Source: Chitinophaga sp. E66
Lineage (GTDB): Bacteria > Bacteroidota > Bacteroidia > Chitinophagales > Chitinophagaceae
Assembly (NCBI GenBank): GCA_019285755.1
Contig: CP079103.1
Span: 2,170,001 to 2,234,000, forward strand
Length of the DNA: 64,000 nucleotides
Reading direction: 5' to 3'
Shown here: piece after piece, positions 20,061 through 33,059 of the stretch
Layout of the letters: the number at the start of each line of letters is the position of its first letter
Position numbering within the stretch: position 1 is the stretch's first letter
Notes under the pieces: generated by a model
The model's input: only the letters and a program-made list of their open reading frames with translations
Told to the model about the DNA's origin: nothing
The model's database searches: none
Position numbers and translations under genes: made by a program

Positions 20061-20601
20061 ATGATTAAAATACAATTCAGACATGTGACTGCGGCCTGCC
20101 TTGTACTGGCAGGCGTGTTGCAGGGATGTTCCGGACTGCCGGGGTGCCGAAGTCGCGCAGCAAGCTGCCGGAACCCGATTTCCCGGGTGGTGGGCCAAAA
20201 ACCTGCTCATTTGCACAGGGAGATGCGGCATTCGCTTCCGGATTTGACGGGGAATGGTAGATTTGTCGGTCGATGGGACCGGCGCCTCCTGGCTGACCTT
20301 CCCGCTTCCGAACGCTTCCTATGACTCTCTCGCATTTAGCCTCGCGGAAACCTACCGGCCGGTTGCCGGGCCATTGATCCAACAGTGGGCCCGCAACAAC
20401 GATAATGGCATCGTCCTTGACCTGCGCTCCGGCAACCACGGGGTGCAAAGGGCCACTTTCAGCGTGGAAACGCCCGTCCGCAGCATCCCCGTGGTGCTCC
20501 TCTGGGATCGTTTTTCCGCTTTCCGGGCTTCCGCCTACCTGCGTACCCTTAAAACAGTTCCTGGCATCAAAACGCTGTCTGGCGCTGCATGCTTCGAATA
20601 G
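20061..20601 (+). CDS. Lipoprotein of unknown function
   Basis: About 180 residues with a lipoprotein signal (MIKIQFRHVTAACLVLAGVL then QGC). After frame breaks near 20145 and 20255 it continues with SVDGTGASWLTFPLPNASYD and a hydrophobic-polar mixed segment WARNNDNGIVLDLRSGNHGV. No family recognised. It precedes the metalloprotease by 57 bases on the same strand and may be co-transcribed with it. Confidence 0.55.
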
Positions 20602-20658
20602 ATCATTCGTCCTGCGTTCTTATTCCCCAATCCATTATTAACAACCGAAAACATCGCG

Positions 20659-23131
20659 ATGAAACGCTACGTTTATATCACTATTTCACTTGCCACCGTG
20701 CTCGCCTCCTGTGCGATATTCAAGGGCGGTAAGAAGGCTAAGCAAAGAAGGCCGCCGCTGCTACCGCCGCTGCCGCCAAACCGGCAACACCTCCTCCCGG
20801 TAAAAACGGCATCAAACCTTATGCGACCGTTCTAACTAAAAACCTCACGGTCAATAACGGGCTCTTTGGCGTTATTCATTCCAGGGAGATGGACAGTGTA
20901 TTCTTTGAGATCGGAGACAATATCCTGGGCCGCGACATCCTCATGATCAACCGCCTCACCGGCGCCCCCGGCGGTATGGGAGTATATGCGGGAGAGGAGC
21001 TGGATAACCAGGCTATCTACTTTGAGAAAGGCCCCAATGAATCCATCCGTATCCGGGTGAACCTGGTGTACAGCCATGCGGATTCTGTAGACCTGATCAG
21101 CCGGGCGGTGAACGCATCCAACGTTAATCCCATCGTAGCGAGCTTTCCGATCAAAGCATATGGCAAGGATTCAGCCAGCTACGTGATCGATGTCAGCCGC
21201 TATCTCAAGGAAGCGGGCAGTCTGATCCATAGCCTGGACAGGGGGCAGCTGACCGGGGCCTTAGATGCCAAGACGCTGAAGGAACATGAGATCCGCAGTA
21301 TCCGGACTTACCCCTGAACGTAGAGATCGCAACGACCAAGAACGGTAATTTTAAAGCCAATGCGCTGTTGGATAAGGTGGCTACGCCTATCACCATCGAA
21401 ACCAATACCTCCTTCATCATCCTGCCCGAACAGCCCATGCAGCGCCGTTATGTCGATGAGCGCGTGGGGTATTTCACGGATTGGCTGATGGAATACGGCG
21501 ATAACCAGCAGAAGACGAAGAAACGTGAATTCCTCAACCGGTGGAGACTGGAGCCGAAGCCGGAAGATATGGAGAAGTACAAACGCGGCGAACTGGTGGA
21601 ACCCGCCCGTCCCATCGTACTGTACATCGATCCCGCCACGCCGAAACAATGGCGGAAATATCTCATCCTCGGGGTGAACGACTGGCAGCCTGCATTCGAG
21701 AGGGCAGGGTTTAAAAACGCCATCATCGCGAAAGAATGGCCGGAAAATGATTCCATGCGGATGGAGGATGCGCGGTATTCCTTCATCAACTATTTCCCTT
21801 CTCCCGTCGCCAACGCATATGGGCCGAACACGCACGACCCGCGCAGCGGCGAGATCATCCAGACGCATATCGGATGGTATCATAACGTGATGCAGCTGCT
21901 CCGCAACTGGTATATGGTACAGGCGGGCCCGAATGATGCCGGCGCCCGTAAACCGGTATTCGATACGGAACTGATGGGTCAACTCATTCGTTTTGTGTCC
22001 AGCCATGAGGTAGGCCATACCCTCGGCCTGCGGCACAACTTCGGCAGCAGCAGCATGACCCCGACAGACAGCCTCCGCAGCAAGACATACCTTGCCAAAC
22101 ACGGCCATACAGCCAGCATCATGGACTATGCCCGCTTCAACTACGTTGCTCAGCCGGAAGACAATATCCCACGCGAACTGCTCTTCCCCGCATCGGCGAG
22201 TATGACGAATGGGCCATTGAATGGGGATATAAGTTTACCGGCGCGGCTACACCGGCCGACGATGAAAAGATCATGAACAAGCTGGCGACGGAACGCCTGG
22301 CCGCCAATCCGCGGCTGTGGTTCGGCGACGGCGAAAGCCGCCAGACGGATCCCCGCTGTCAGACCGAAGACCTGGGCGACGATGTGGCCAAAGCGAACGC
22401 CCTCGGCATCAAAAACCTCAAACGCGTAATGGCAGGCCTGCCTAAATGGACAGCCGCGGAAGGCGGATTGAACGAGGAGCTGAAAGAGATGTACGAATCG
22501 GTAAAGGTCAGTATTTCCGCTATGTGAACCATGTCATCCGGTATGTGGGCACCACACAATATACTATCCGCAATGATGGCGATACCCGCCCGGCATATGA
22601 GGCCATACCGCGGGAGAAGCAGCTGTCGGCCATCCGTTTCTTCGAAGACGAAGTGATCAATACGCCACAGTGGCTCATGGACCCGAAAGTGTATGACGTA
22701 GTGGAAGCTGCGACCATGAAGAGCTTCGTGAACGAGCTGCAGGAAAAGACCGTGAACTCGCTGTTGGATGGACAACGGCTCAATTTCATGATCAACAATG
22801 AAGTGCGTTTTGTAACAAGACGCTGGGCGCGAACGAATACATCGGGCACATCCGCGCCGCAGTCTGGAAGCCAGTAATGGGCGGACAGGTGAAAGCGGAC
22901 CTCTATCAACGGAACATGCAGCGCAATTATCTCGGCGCGATCATGGCACTGTTACAGTCGGCCGACCCGGCTGCATCGGAGTCAGAAGCGGCAGGGATCG
23001 CTTCCGGGGAAATGCTGAAAGTGAAAGGGATCATCCAGAGCGCCCTTGCGCGCACGACCGACCCTGCCACCAGGCTTCACCTCGAAGCCATGAACCGTAA
23101 GATCAAACAGCTGGAAGACAAGAAGAGCTAA
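20659..23131 (+). CDS. Zinc metalloprotease with metzincin motif (lipoprotein)
   Basis: About 824 residues. The signal peptide ends in a lipobox (TVLASC), then a low-complexity Ala/Pro linker leads to DUF5117/DUF5118-like N-terminal domains (NNGLFGVIHS, GDNILGRDILMINR). The catalytic domain carries HEVGHTLGLRH (about residue 452), an exact HExxHxxGxxH zinc site, and a Met-turn candidate SIMDYARF about 25 residues later. This matches the zinc-dependent metalloproteases with DUF4953-type ends found beside Bacteroidota uptake loci. Frame breaks lie near 20745, 21315, 22200, 22510 and 22815. Its stop is two bases before the FecR start, so the genes form one operon, probably degrading proteins outside the cell for the SusC/SusD system that follows. 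Confidence 0.88.
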
Positions 23132-23133
23132 AC

Positions 23134-24371
23134 ATGACGAACCGACCCAACCCGCACCACGACCAACAGGCGCTCGAGACAGCAGAAATGATCGCAGCGC
23201 TCCTGCACCGGAAGCTACAGGGCGCCCTGGACGCCGCTGGCGAAGCAGCCCTGGCGGCATGGCTCAATCACAGCCCGAAGGCGGTAATAAAGCCTATACG
23301 GAAATGATGGAACCGGCCGCCATCGAATCGGCCATGCGATCTTTTAACCGCTACGACGAAGCGGCGGCGCTGACGGATGTATGGGAACGCATATCATCTG
23401 GAGAAGAGAAACCCCGCGGGAAAGTGCGCCGTATATGGCTGCGTACCGTGGCGGCTGCGGTTGTGGTGCTGGCGGTCGGGACGGCGACGCTATACATTTT
23501 TCTCATAAGCAACGACAAACCCCGGGATCTCCCATGGCAGTGCGTTACAACAGTGACGCACTGCCCGGAGGTAACCGCGCCGTGCTGGAGCTGGCAGACG
23601 GGAGCCTCATCGGCCTCGACAGCGCCGGCAGCGGAACGCTCGCTATACAGGGCGATTCGCGCATCAGCAAAACGAAAGACGGGGTAGTGGCGTACGATGA
23701 CGAAGACAACCAATCGACGGAGGCACAGTCGTGGAACCGCATATCCACGCCTCGCGGCGGGCAGTACCAGGTATCGTTGCCAGACGGGTCTAAAGTATGG
23801 CTCAACGCCGCCTCCTCGCTGCGGTTCCCCGTTGCGTTCACTGGAACGGAAAGAGTAGTGGAGCTAAGCGGTGAAGCTTATTTCGATATCGCGGCCAATG
23901 CCAACAGGCCTTTCCGGGTATCTGTTACGGCGCCCGGTAAAGGGCCGATGACTGTAGATGTATTAGGGACGCAATTTAATGTGCAGGCATATGCCGACGA
24001 GCCGCTCCGCACGGCAACGCTCGTGAGCGGGAAGGTACGCGTGAGCAATGGGGATGCAGGTAAAATGCTTATTCCAGGACAGCAGGCCGTGCTGAAAGGT
24101 TCGCATCAGCTGACTGTTCAGGAAGCCAACATCGAAGCGGCCACCGCCTGGAAAGCGGGCTCATCAGCCTGGAGAACGCATCGATCGAAGAGATCATGCG
24201 GCAGGTGGAAAGATGGTACGATGTGGATGTAGTGTATGAAGGCGAGGTGACGCAACAGTTCCTCGGAAAAATCCCCGCAGCATGAAGCTCTCAGATATTC
24301 TTCGCGTGCTGGAAAGCACGGGTTGGGTTCATTTTGAAATCAACGGACGTACGGTCACCGTGAAACCGTAA
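23134..24371 (+). CDS. FecR-family anti-sigma factor
   Basis: About 412 residues: a cytoplasmic N-terminal segment that would bind the sigma factor, one membrane helix (VAAAVVVLAVGTATLYIFLI, about 110), the periplasmic FecR domain (STPRGGQYQVSLPDGSKVWL, LNAASSLRFPVAF, VELSGEAYFDIA), and a C-terminal DUF4974 domain (SLENASIEEIMRQVERWYDV). In the known mechanism the periplasmic part senses the STN domain of the partner receptor and then frees the sigma factor. Frame breaks lie near 23530, 24160 and 24283. The receptor encoded immediately downstream does carry an STN domain. Confidence 0.92.
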
Positions 24372-24419
24372 GATGCATACAAGAGACAGTAAACCAAAAA
24401 TCTAAATGGCTTATCAGGC

Positions 24420-27400
24420 ATGAAAGACATGAATGTTCGAAAACTATTTATCCCCGGCAGGCAGCAGGCTCCCTTCGGTAAGGGACTCCTGATGCTCCCC
24501 CTGGCCCTGCTTGCGGCATTGCCGCTTGGCGCGCAGACGGTCAACCTCACCGTCCGCAAAGCACCCATTGAAAAAGTCTGCAAGGAGATCGAAAAGCAGA
24601 CGGGGTTTTATTTCGTCTACGCAAAAGACCTCAAGGAAAAAGAATTTCCGGTGAGCGTAGACCTCAAAAACGAAAAGGTGGAAAATGCCATCGCGAAGGT
24701 GTTTGAAGGCTCGCCGTTCCGGTATGAGGTCATTGATAAGGTGGTATCCGTGAATACCGCTGCCCGTGCCAAAGAAAATTCGGCAGCGCCGGCAGAAGAT
24801 ACGTTGCATGTTCGGGGGAGCGTTTATGGCGGTATGACAGCTCTGCCGGGCGCCTCCATCATGTCGACCAAAACCAAAAAAATGGTATTGAGCGATACGA
24901 GAGGTCAATATGAGCTGAAAGGCGTAGTGAAAGGGGAAGAGATCATAGTCACTTTCATCGGGTTCGAGCAGAAGCGTATGGTAGTGGGAGACGACCGGAA
25001 TATCGGATTCTTCCTTAAGCCAGCTGCCAATAACCTCGACAATGTGGTCGTTAAGGCATACGGTACCACCAGCAAACGCTTCAATACCGGCAGTATCTCT
25101 TCCATCTCTGGAAAGGAGATCGAGAATATCCCTATCCAGAACCCATTAATGGCACTGGAAGGCCGCGTACCCGGGCTGACGATTACCAGGCTTTCGTCAG
25201 ATCCGTCGGCGGCTTTCAAGATCGAGATCCGTGGGAGGAAGAACATTAATCCGAACATCCCATCGGACCCGCTCATCATTATTGATAATGTGCCGATGAC
25301 CGTGCTTAACCTCACTACAAGAAGTACTCAGGCATACAATAGCAGCAATAATATTTCGCTCGGATTGGATCAATCGGGCGTATCCCTCAATGGAATCAGC
25401 CCTTTCTTCGGGTTGAACCCCGGGATATTGAATCCATTGAAGTGCTGAAGGACGCGGACGCTACGGCGATTTACGGCAGCCGTGGCGCTAACGGGGTCAT
25501 CCTCATCACTACCCGCAAAGGTAAAGCAGGCCAGAATAAGGTTGAGCTTAGCCTGGCGTCCGGAATCAACAAAGCCATCCGGTTCCCGGAAATGCTCCAT
25601 ACCAGCGATTACCTGAAACTTAGAAGGGAGGCGTTCGCTAACGACGGCCTAACGCCTACTGCCACGCCCGGACCTGGATTTGCGCCGGATCTCATGATCT
25701 GGGATACGACGAAGTATACGGACTGGATGCGCGAATTATATGGACGGACGGCGATGAATAATTCAGCAAGCTTATCCGTTTCAGGCGGATCCGGAACTTC
25801 AACATACCGTATCGGGGCGGGGTATTCGAATTCCCGCTCTATCGAAACCGTTTCAGGAGGCGCTACCACGGCGGGCTTGTCACTCGCAATGGGCATGGTC
25901 TCATTGGACCAGCGTTTCCGGTTGAATTTTTCTGGTGGTTTCAACCAGGGAAGGAACGATGCGTCGCGGATGACGGGTTCCATTATGCCGGCGCCGAATG
26001 CACCGATTTATATAACTCCGAAGGGGAAATAAACTGGGAAGGTTATGCGGCCATAAAGAGTTTTCCATTCGGCGGCCTGGGTTCGCTCCAAAAATAGAAA
26101 GCAATAATCTCAATGCTTCCATTAATAGTGCGTACACTATTTTGAATGGCCTGAACCTGGAACTGACTATAGGGTATAATAAATCAATATCCGAATCCCG
26201 TTATGTCACCCCGCCAGTTCACAACCTCCGTATAACTCGTCGAAAACCAGGGGCTGGATGACAGTCGGAGAATCCAATAACTCCAACCTGAACATCGAAC
26301 CGAGCATCCGATATGGCAGGGCGATAGGCCAGGGAAGCTGGATGTGATAGTCGGAGGAACCTATCAATCCAATAATACCGGGCTTTACGGACACACGGAT
26401 CAGAATATACCTCCGACGATCTGCTTGGCAGTATCTCCAATGCGCCGAAAGTACAGGCGTCAGAAATGAATGGGCAATATAAGTATGCCGGCACCTACGC
26501 TAACATCGGGTACAACTGGGCGGGAAAATATGTTTTCAGCGCCAATGGCAACCGCGATGGCAGCAGCCGTTTCGGTTCGGGCAAACAGTTCGGGACTTTT
26601 GGTTCCATAGCCGGCGCATGGTTGCTAACAGAAGAGCCCTGGGCGAAGAAGGGCCTTCCGAAATGGATGGATCTAATTAAGTTCCGCGGTAGCTATGGCA
26701 GTGTGGGTAATGACGGCGCCGGTGATTATATGTACCTGACCCAATGGAGCAGTATGATACCAGGGAGTAATGTCCAAATGTTGCCCTATGACGATGTGTT
26801 GCCGTTCATTTCCCAGCTTCATGCTAACAACAGGTACCATTGGCAAACGACCATCAAATCTGAAGTAGCCCTGGAAACGAGGTTGTTTGACAGCCGCCTG
26901 GGTCTGGATCTGGCACTCTGGCAAGAGCGGTGCGATAATCAGCTGGTGAGTTTCCCTACAGGCTTTTTACGGGTTTCAGCAGCGTCTATGCCAATTCTCC
27001 GGCAAACGTGCGTAACAGGGGCGTGGATGCTACGCTCTTCGTACAAGTGTTGAGGAGCAAACAGGTAAACTGGAGCTTGTCCCTGATGCTGAACCAGAGC
27101 CGCAATAAACTGGTTTCCTATCCTTTCTTTGAAAAGTCGCCCTATTACACCACCAAGCAGGTGGGCCAATCGCTGGATGTATGGTATGCCTTCAATTTCC
27201 TGGGCATAGATCCCAAAACGGGGTACCCTGTTTTCGAAGACCGGAACAAAGACGGGTCAGTTGGTTACGAATCTTCACTTCCGCCATGGACGGGCGACAG
27301 ATCCCTGGCACTGTTCACTTCTCCCGGTGGGAAGGTTCTGTCAACTCGCAGTTGAACTTCGGCAGGTTTACAATGAATGCATTGATTACCGCCAAGAAGC

Positions 27401-27780
27401 GGTACGCTTTTAACTCAATAGGCGGTTCAATAGGTAAACTGCAAAATATTCTGCAGTGGGAATATGACAACAGGTGGACGAAGGAAGGCGATATTGCACT
27501 GGTTCAAAAAGCGTCGACAACGAATCTACCGGTGTATAGCGCTTTTTCGATGTCTAACGCCAACTACAGCCTGATCCATGCGTTTCGCCTGCAGAATGTT
27601 GGCATAGGCTATGCACTGCCGGAGCATTGGACGAAACCGATAGGCATCAAACAACTGACCATCAGGGCAGATGCCAACAATTTGCTCCTGGTGTCGGATT
27701 TTACCGGTGTAGACCCGGATGTAAACTCCAACACGCCCACGTACCGTACCGTGAATTTTGGTTTGAATTGTTCACTCTAA
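24420..27780 (+). CDS. SusC/RagA-family TonB-dependent receptor with STN domain
   Basis: About 1120 residues: signal peptide, an STN secretin-like domain (VNLTVRKAPIEKVCKEIEKQ, 40-110) that would talk to the FecR anti-sigma factor, a carboxypeptidase-like domain (VRGSVYGGMTALPGASIMST), a plug with GDIESIEVLKDADATAIYGS and RGANGVILITTRKGK, and a long 22-strand barrel. The ATAIYGSRGANGV signature is diagnostic of SusC/RagA. At least six frame breaks (near 25425, 26030, 26075, 26230, 26420, 26950, 27330) chop it into short frames. It pairs with the SusD gene 12 bases downstream. The upstream protease suggests peptides as the imported substrate; this is inference. Confidence 0.92.
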
Positions 27781-27792
27781 GGCCGAAGCATC

Positions 27793-29292
27793 ATGAAGAA
27801 AAATACCATTAGCTGGCTGATGCTGGCGATTCTGCCTGCATTTTCCTGCAGTAAACTGATCGAAATAGATCCTCCGATCAACACCGTCGGAACAGATAAA
27901 GTATTCCAGAACGATGAGAAGGCGAATGCTGCCCTCGCCGGATTGTATTCGACGATGATCAATACTACTGACATGAATACGTTATGCTTCGGCGGCGCCA
28001 CGCTGGCCGGGAGCTTGTTGTCCGGTGAGATATATCCATCCCTGGGATCGATAGACGAAACCTATAATCCCTTGTATAATAACAATGTCCTGTCGGACAA
28101 TGGCGGAATATTACCGCTCTGGAAAGACGGATACAAGTATATCTACATCGCCAATACATTGTTGGACGGGATCGCCGGTTCCAATTCCCCGGCGCTGACA
28201 GACAGTGCGCGCCGTCAGATCACCGGCGAAGCGAAACTCATCCGTGCCTGGGCGCATATGCAATTGGCGCAATTCTTCGGACCTGTGCCCTGGTCCTGAC
28301 AAGCGATGTCAATCAAACCGCCCAACTTAGCCGAACGAAGCCGGAGGATTTGTATCCGAGGCTGGAAACGGAACTCAAAGAAGCCTGGTCATTATTGCAG
28401 CCCGATTTCCGGGTATCCGGCGGCAGAAAAATCCGCCCCAGCCGCGACGCCGCAACGGGGCTGCTGGCACGCCTGTACCTCTACCAGCAGCGCTGGGCCG
28501 ATGCGGAAGCGGAGGCTTCAAAGCTGATTGATGACGGCGCATTTGCGCTGGAACCGCTCGCCAATACCTTTACGAGAGACAGCAGGGAGACCATTTGGCA
28601 ACTGGAACGACTGAGCTCCAAACTGGAAATCGCCGAAATGATGGACGCTTTCAACTTTGTCCCCAATACAGGTTTTCGTTGATGCCGCCCGATGCGCATA
28701 TGTTTTGGCTGGATAAGGATCTTTATGAAATGTTCAACGTCAATTACCGGTTGCTAACGCCTCCTTACTTGCTACATGAGTCGCTTAAAGCTGCGTTTGA
28801 ACCGGGAGACAACCGGGGACCGTTTGGGTGGATTCGATTCCGCAACCGGCAGCCTCGCCTTACAACGGCAGGTCGCTTTATTATGTCAGCAAGTACCGCG
28901 GGGCGGTTGATGTTCAACCCGATTTATACCTTTCCATGCAACGCCTGGGTGAGATGTATCTCATCCGCGCCGAGGCACGTGCTCAACAAGGGACTAACCT
29001 CAGCGGCGCCGCATCCGATCTCGATGCCATTCGCGAACGCGCCGGTTTATTGCCAACCCACGCCGCCACCAAAACAGCACTCCTCGATGCTATCCTTCAG
29101 GAAAGAAGGGTTGAGCTGTTCGGCGAATGGGGCCACCGCTGGATCGATCTACGCCGCTTTGGCAAAACCGCGGAAATGGCCAGCCGGTTCCCGAATAAGC
29201 TGCCCTGGTCGGATACGAAGCTGCTGCTACCCGTTCCGGGTGAGGAAGTACGCATCAATCCGTCGCTGGGTCAAAACCCGGGATATTTCTGA
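27793..29292 (+). CDS. SusD/RagB-family surface lipoprotein
   Basis: About 500 residues, lipoprotein signal MKKNTISWLMLAILPAFSC. SusD hallmarks: NDEKANAALAGLYSTM near the start, GEAKLIRAWAHMQLAQFFGPVPW (TPR-like part), RDAATGLLARLYLYQQRW, and the C-terminal LDAIRERAGL and QERRVELFGEWGHRWIDLRR. It acts as the lid that captures ligand for SusC on the outer surface. Frame breaks lie near 28297, 28680 and 28830. It ends the operon; a bidirectional terminator follows at 29523. Confidence 0.92.
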
Positions 29293-29356
29293 GCAAGCCG
29301 CCATTCACTCATCTATACACCAACTGTTCCTGGGGATTTTTGCCCCGGGGAATCAA

Positions 29357-29488
29357 TCAAGACTGTTCCCTTAGCCCCAACTGGTCCGCAGTCCGGGATT
29401 CCATCTCCCGCGACTGCAAATATTCCACGTTATCGAAGCCGCCACGGATGGGGCCGTGGTTGTCGAAGGTCGTTCTCACGATAGCCAT
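29357..29488 (-). other. Possible 43-codon ORF or gene-end remnant
   Basis: An open frame starting MAIVRTTFDNHG, rich in charged residues and ending GLREQS. It lies beyond the terminator at 29523-29552 and has no gene upstream in frame. The composition looks protein-like, so it may be the surviving end of a deleted gene. I recognise no family. Confidence 0.25.
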
Positions 29489-29522
29489 GTGCTCTTCTCC
29501 GTGGTAATGAGAAAGGGTTAAG

Positions 29523-29552
29523 AAAAAGCCCCGGTATGTACGGGGGCTTTTA
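29523..29552. terminator. Bidirectional terminator
   Basis: AAAAGCCCCGGTA, a short TG loop and TACGGGGGCTTTT form a stem with one mismatch, flanked by A and T tracts. It separates the SusD operon (plus) from the large dehydrogenase gene (minus, stop at 29558). Confidence 0.85.
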
Positions 29553-29557
29553 GTTTT

Positions 29558-32500
29558 TTATTCGTCTGTTTTTGCGGTGGTCAGGAAACTCACCAGGTCG
29601 CGTATTTCCTTCTTCGACAGTACGGCCTTCATATCGGGCATGCTGGAAGGAGAGTAGGTCTTCTTAACGATGTTAGCCGCGGCAAACAGTTGCTCCGGTT
29701 CTGATCCGATCTTCACTTTCAGGCCGGCCTTGCTTTCTTCATGTAAGATGCCGGAAACTTTCTTGCCGTCTTTCAGTTCGAGGACTACCATGCCGTATCC
29801 CGGAGCCAGCCGTGCGCTGGGATTGATGAGCGCTTCAAGTATCTGTTCCCGGGAAAGGCGGGCGCCGACACCGTTGAGCCGGGGACCAGCATTGCCGCCA
29901 CGGTCGTCGTACGAGTGGCACTTCATGCACTGGGCGTTCTCGTTACGGAAGAAGATGCGTTGCCCGCGCTGGGGATCGCCGCCTTCCAGGCTGCCGGCGT
30001 AAAGTGCCATGAGTTCGCCTGGGGCGCGTTTGGCGCTGATGGTTTTATAGCGTTCCGCCAGGTCTTTAGACCGGCTGCTGTCTATCGCTTCGCCTAATTC
30101 CAGAACAGTGCCGGCCGGCAGGGTGCCCGCGGCCATTTGGTCGAGCAATTTGCCCAGCGGCGAGGCGGAATGCCCGGGTTGCAGTTTACCCAGGGCAAGT
30201 ATGGCCGCCTGCTTTTCTTCCAGTGTTTTAGTGGCGATCACATCTGTTAGCAGGGAAGCCATGGTAGGCTGCGGGATTTTCATTTTGTCCAGCATGTCGA
30301 GCCCCGCTACGCGCACGTTCTTTTCTTTATCAGTGAGCGCCTTGCGGAGCGCGGTTTCCAGTTCAGGGGCCTGCAGTGCTACCAGGGCACGAAGCGTGGC
30401 TATCCGTACATCCGGGTCGGCATCCTTTTGAATGGCGGCCAGCAAGGCTGGCGCTCCGCTTTGTATATGCAGTTTTTCGATAGCCAGTGCGGCGCTCGTT
30501 TTAACATTGGATGCTTTGTCCGTCAGCAATTTGGTTAGGGCCGCCGACGAGGCTGCGATCACTTTTTATCCTCACGCTTTTGAGGGCCCAGCGGCCAGCC
30601 ATCTACCCGGTTTAATACGGAAGGGTTGGGCCAAACTCCTATAGCCGCAATGGCGTCTGCCCGCATGGCGGCTGGTTTGGATGGATCGAGGGAATAGTTG
30701 ATGAGCGTTTGCATGAGGGAGTCGCTGCCGGTTTGCAGACAGGCGCTGATCGCCCTGCGGATAAGCGGCTCGCTATTAAAATTGGTGCTGCCCAGCAGCT
30801 GGCCCAGTGCGGGCATGGCGGCAGGAATGCCTTTGTCGTCGTTGATAGCCCGGGCAGTTTCTGTTACGATGAACTCGTCTGCGTCTTGCAGGAATATTGC
30901 GATTTCAGGGCTCTTCATGCGACGGAGCGCAACAACCGCCGCAATACGAAGCGCGCGGGAAGGGTGGGACGACAGTGCTGCGAGGGGCTTAGCGTCACCG
31001 ATGCGCGCCAGGGCCAGGGCGCCGGCGTGGCGGAGATAGACATCCTGGTCGTTGTTCGCTTCCAGCATGGCGATGATGCTTTGGCTGGCTGGCGCGTATT
31101 CCATTCTGCCGAGCGCCTCCGCAGCGAAGAACCTGGCGCGGCTGAAGGTGTCTTTCAGCAAAGGGACAACGGCCGCCGCAGCCGGCTTGTATTCGATGTC
31201 GCCCAGCCATTTGGCCGTCTGTGCGCGGATCTCGGGATCTTTATCCTGAAGGTATGGGGTAAGCATTGCGGCATGATCTTCGGATTTTCTGGCCATTTGC
31301 GCTATACCCTGGATGGCGTGCACCCGGGCCAGTTGCTGCGTCGTCTGCCGGATTGCGGCCTGGAAAGCTTCAATGCCGTCGTCGCCGCGGCGGGCCAGCT
31401 CGAACTGTGCCTTCAAGCGTACCCGGTAGTCGGCATGTGCCAATAAGGTACCTAGTTCTTCTGATTTCTTCTTATCAAAATCGGCAGCCAGGAGCATTTT
31501 CACCTCTTTCCGCATGGCATCCGCAGGGCCGCTGGCGTGATCCAGCTTCCAGATGCGGCCATAGCTATGCGTTCCCCATCCATCGATCCAGTCCGCAACA
31601 TATAACGCGCCGTCAGGACCGAAGTCCATACCCGTTGCCAGTACGCCGCTAAGTACTTTCTTCTGTTCACCCAGATCAAAACCGGCGCCCGAAGGATTCA
31701 GTTTGAAACTATGAATCCCGGAGCCGGAGGGGTTACCTACGAATTCGGCAATGAAGAACGTGTTTTTATATTCCGGGCCGAGCGCTGTGCCGGGGTTATA
31801 TACCATCCCGGTGGGGCCGCTTACGAAATTAGCGATGGGTGGCACGATATAGGCCGCCTGGCCTTCCCAGCGTGGGAGGTACATTTTTTCATCCATCCAT
31901 ACCTTATACGTATTGTTCTGCGGGTCGCGGTACTTGCCGTATTGCCAGTTGCTGCGCCAGCCCGCGTCGGATCCGTTCACCACGTATACGAGCCGCTCCT
32001 TTTCGCCGGGGTGGTCGCCATCATTGTCTTCACTGATCAGGTTGCCGTATTCGTCGAACACGAATTCATGCGTGTTGCGCAAACCATGCGCGAATATCTC
32101 GAAATCGCTGCCGTCCGGGTTGGACCGGGCAATGACGCCGCAGTTCGGGAACTCCCATTTTTGCCGGTCTTGTCGGTTCCGTTAAACCCGATGTCGCCGA
32201 TCTGCCAATAGATGCGCCCGTCCGGCCCCATTTCCACGCCAGACATACCGTGGCCGCTGAACCCGATATGCACGCCATACCCGTGTGACATCGATTCTTT
32301 TTCATCCGCGATGCCGTCTCCGTTCTTGTCGCGCAGCCGCCACATATCCGGGGCTACGGTTACGTAAAGGTCTTTGCCGTCGATCATCACGCCGCCGGCC
32401 ACATCGGTAATTTCATCATGGAAATCTTCGACAACGAGTTGTGACTGTTCGGCTCTTCCGTCGCCATCGCGGTCGTCCAGGCGGTAGACAAGTTCGGTTT

Positions 32501-32964
32501 CAAGGGCGAGGTCGCGCCAGTCGTGCGAGCTGTCGCCATTGAGGTCTGTGAGCCATTTGTTGCGGTGGCTGTTTTCGGGGATAGTTCTTCATGCAGGAAC
32601 TTCCGCCGGTCTTCCACGGTGGCCAGGCTGATGGAAGGGATCTCCCATTCGCGGTGCCCGCGGATGTCGAATTCGGAGTTCTTTTGCCGGTTAGTGGTGG
32701 TAAAGTAGATGCTGCCGTTGGTGTCGTCGATATCGATGGCGATGGGCGACACCACGAGGGAGTCGATCCCCAGAGCTGCATCGTCAAACCTTCAGCTAAT
32801 ACCGGCTTCACTTCGCCCTCTATGGCGGTGGCGATGCCGGCTACCCGGGCGGAATCCATTTTCCTGATTCTTGGATCTACAGCGGCGGGTTGTCCGCAGC
32901 CGGCCAGCAGGGCTGATAAAACAAGGGCGCAGGAGCTTGCCTGTCGCAAATCGGGTCGTTTCAT
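29558..32964 (-). CDS. PVC-type membrane-bound dehydrogenase: propeller, HEAT repeats, cytochrome c
   Basis: Lipoprotein of about 1135 residues (signal ending ALLAGC). The N-terminal half is a sugar-dehydrogenase-like propeller (AGGVMIDGKDLYVTVAPDMW, HIGFSGHGMSGVEMGPDGRI, GLRNTHEFVFDEYGNLISED, GVLATGMDFGPDGALYVADW). The next 450 residues are HEAT repeats (VPLLKDTFSRARFFAAEALG, DADPDVRIATLRALVALQ). The C-terminus has a haem site CMKCH with GPRLNGVG and a later Met-containing segment, as in the Planctomycetes/Verrucomicrobia TIGR02603/02604 proteins. It probably oxidises a sugar or alcohol and passes electrons to its own cytochrome. Frame breaks lie near 32755, 32585, 32160 and 30560. It is last in a minus-strand operon after a C1 peptidase and an NfeD-like protein. 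Confidence 0.88.
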
Positions 32965-33059
32965 GCTAGTTATCTTGACGTGGAGAAAACGTCCGGGCTT
33001 ACCCGGACAACAGATCAAAATACGCATATCCGGCAAATATCACAATGCCATTCATCCAA

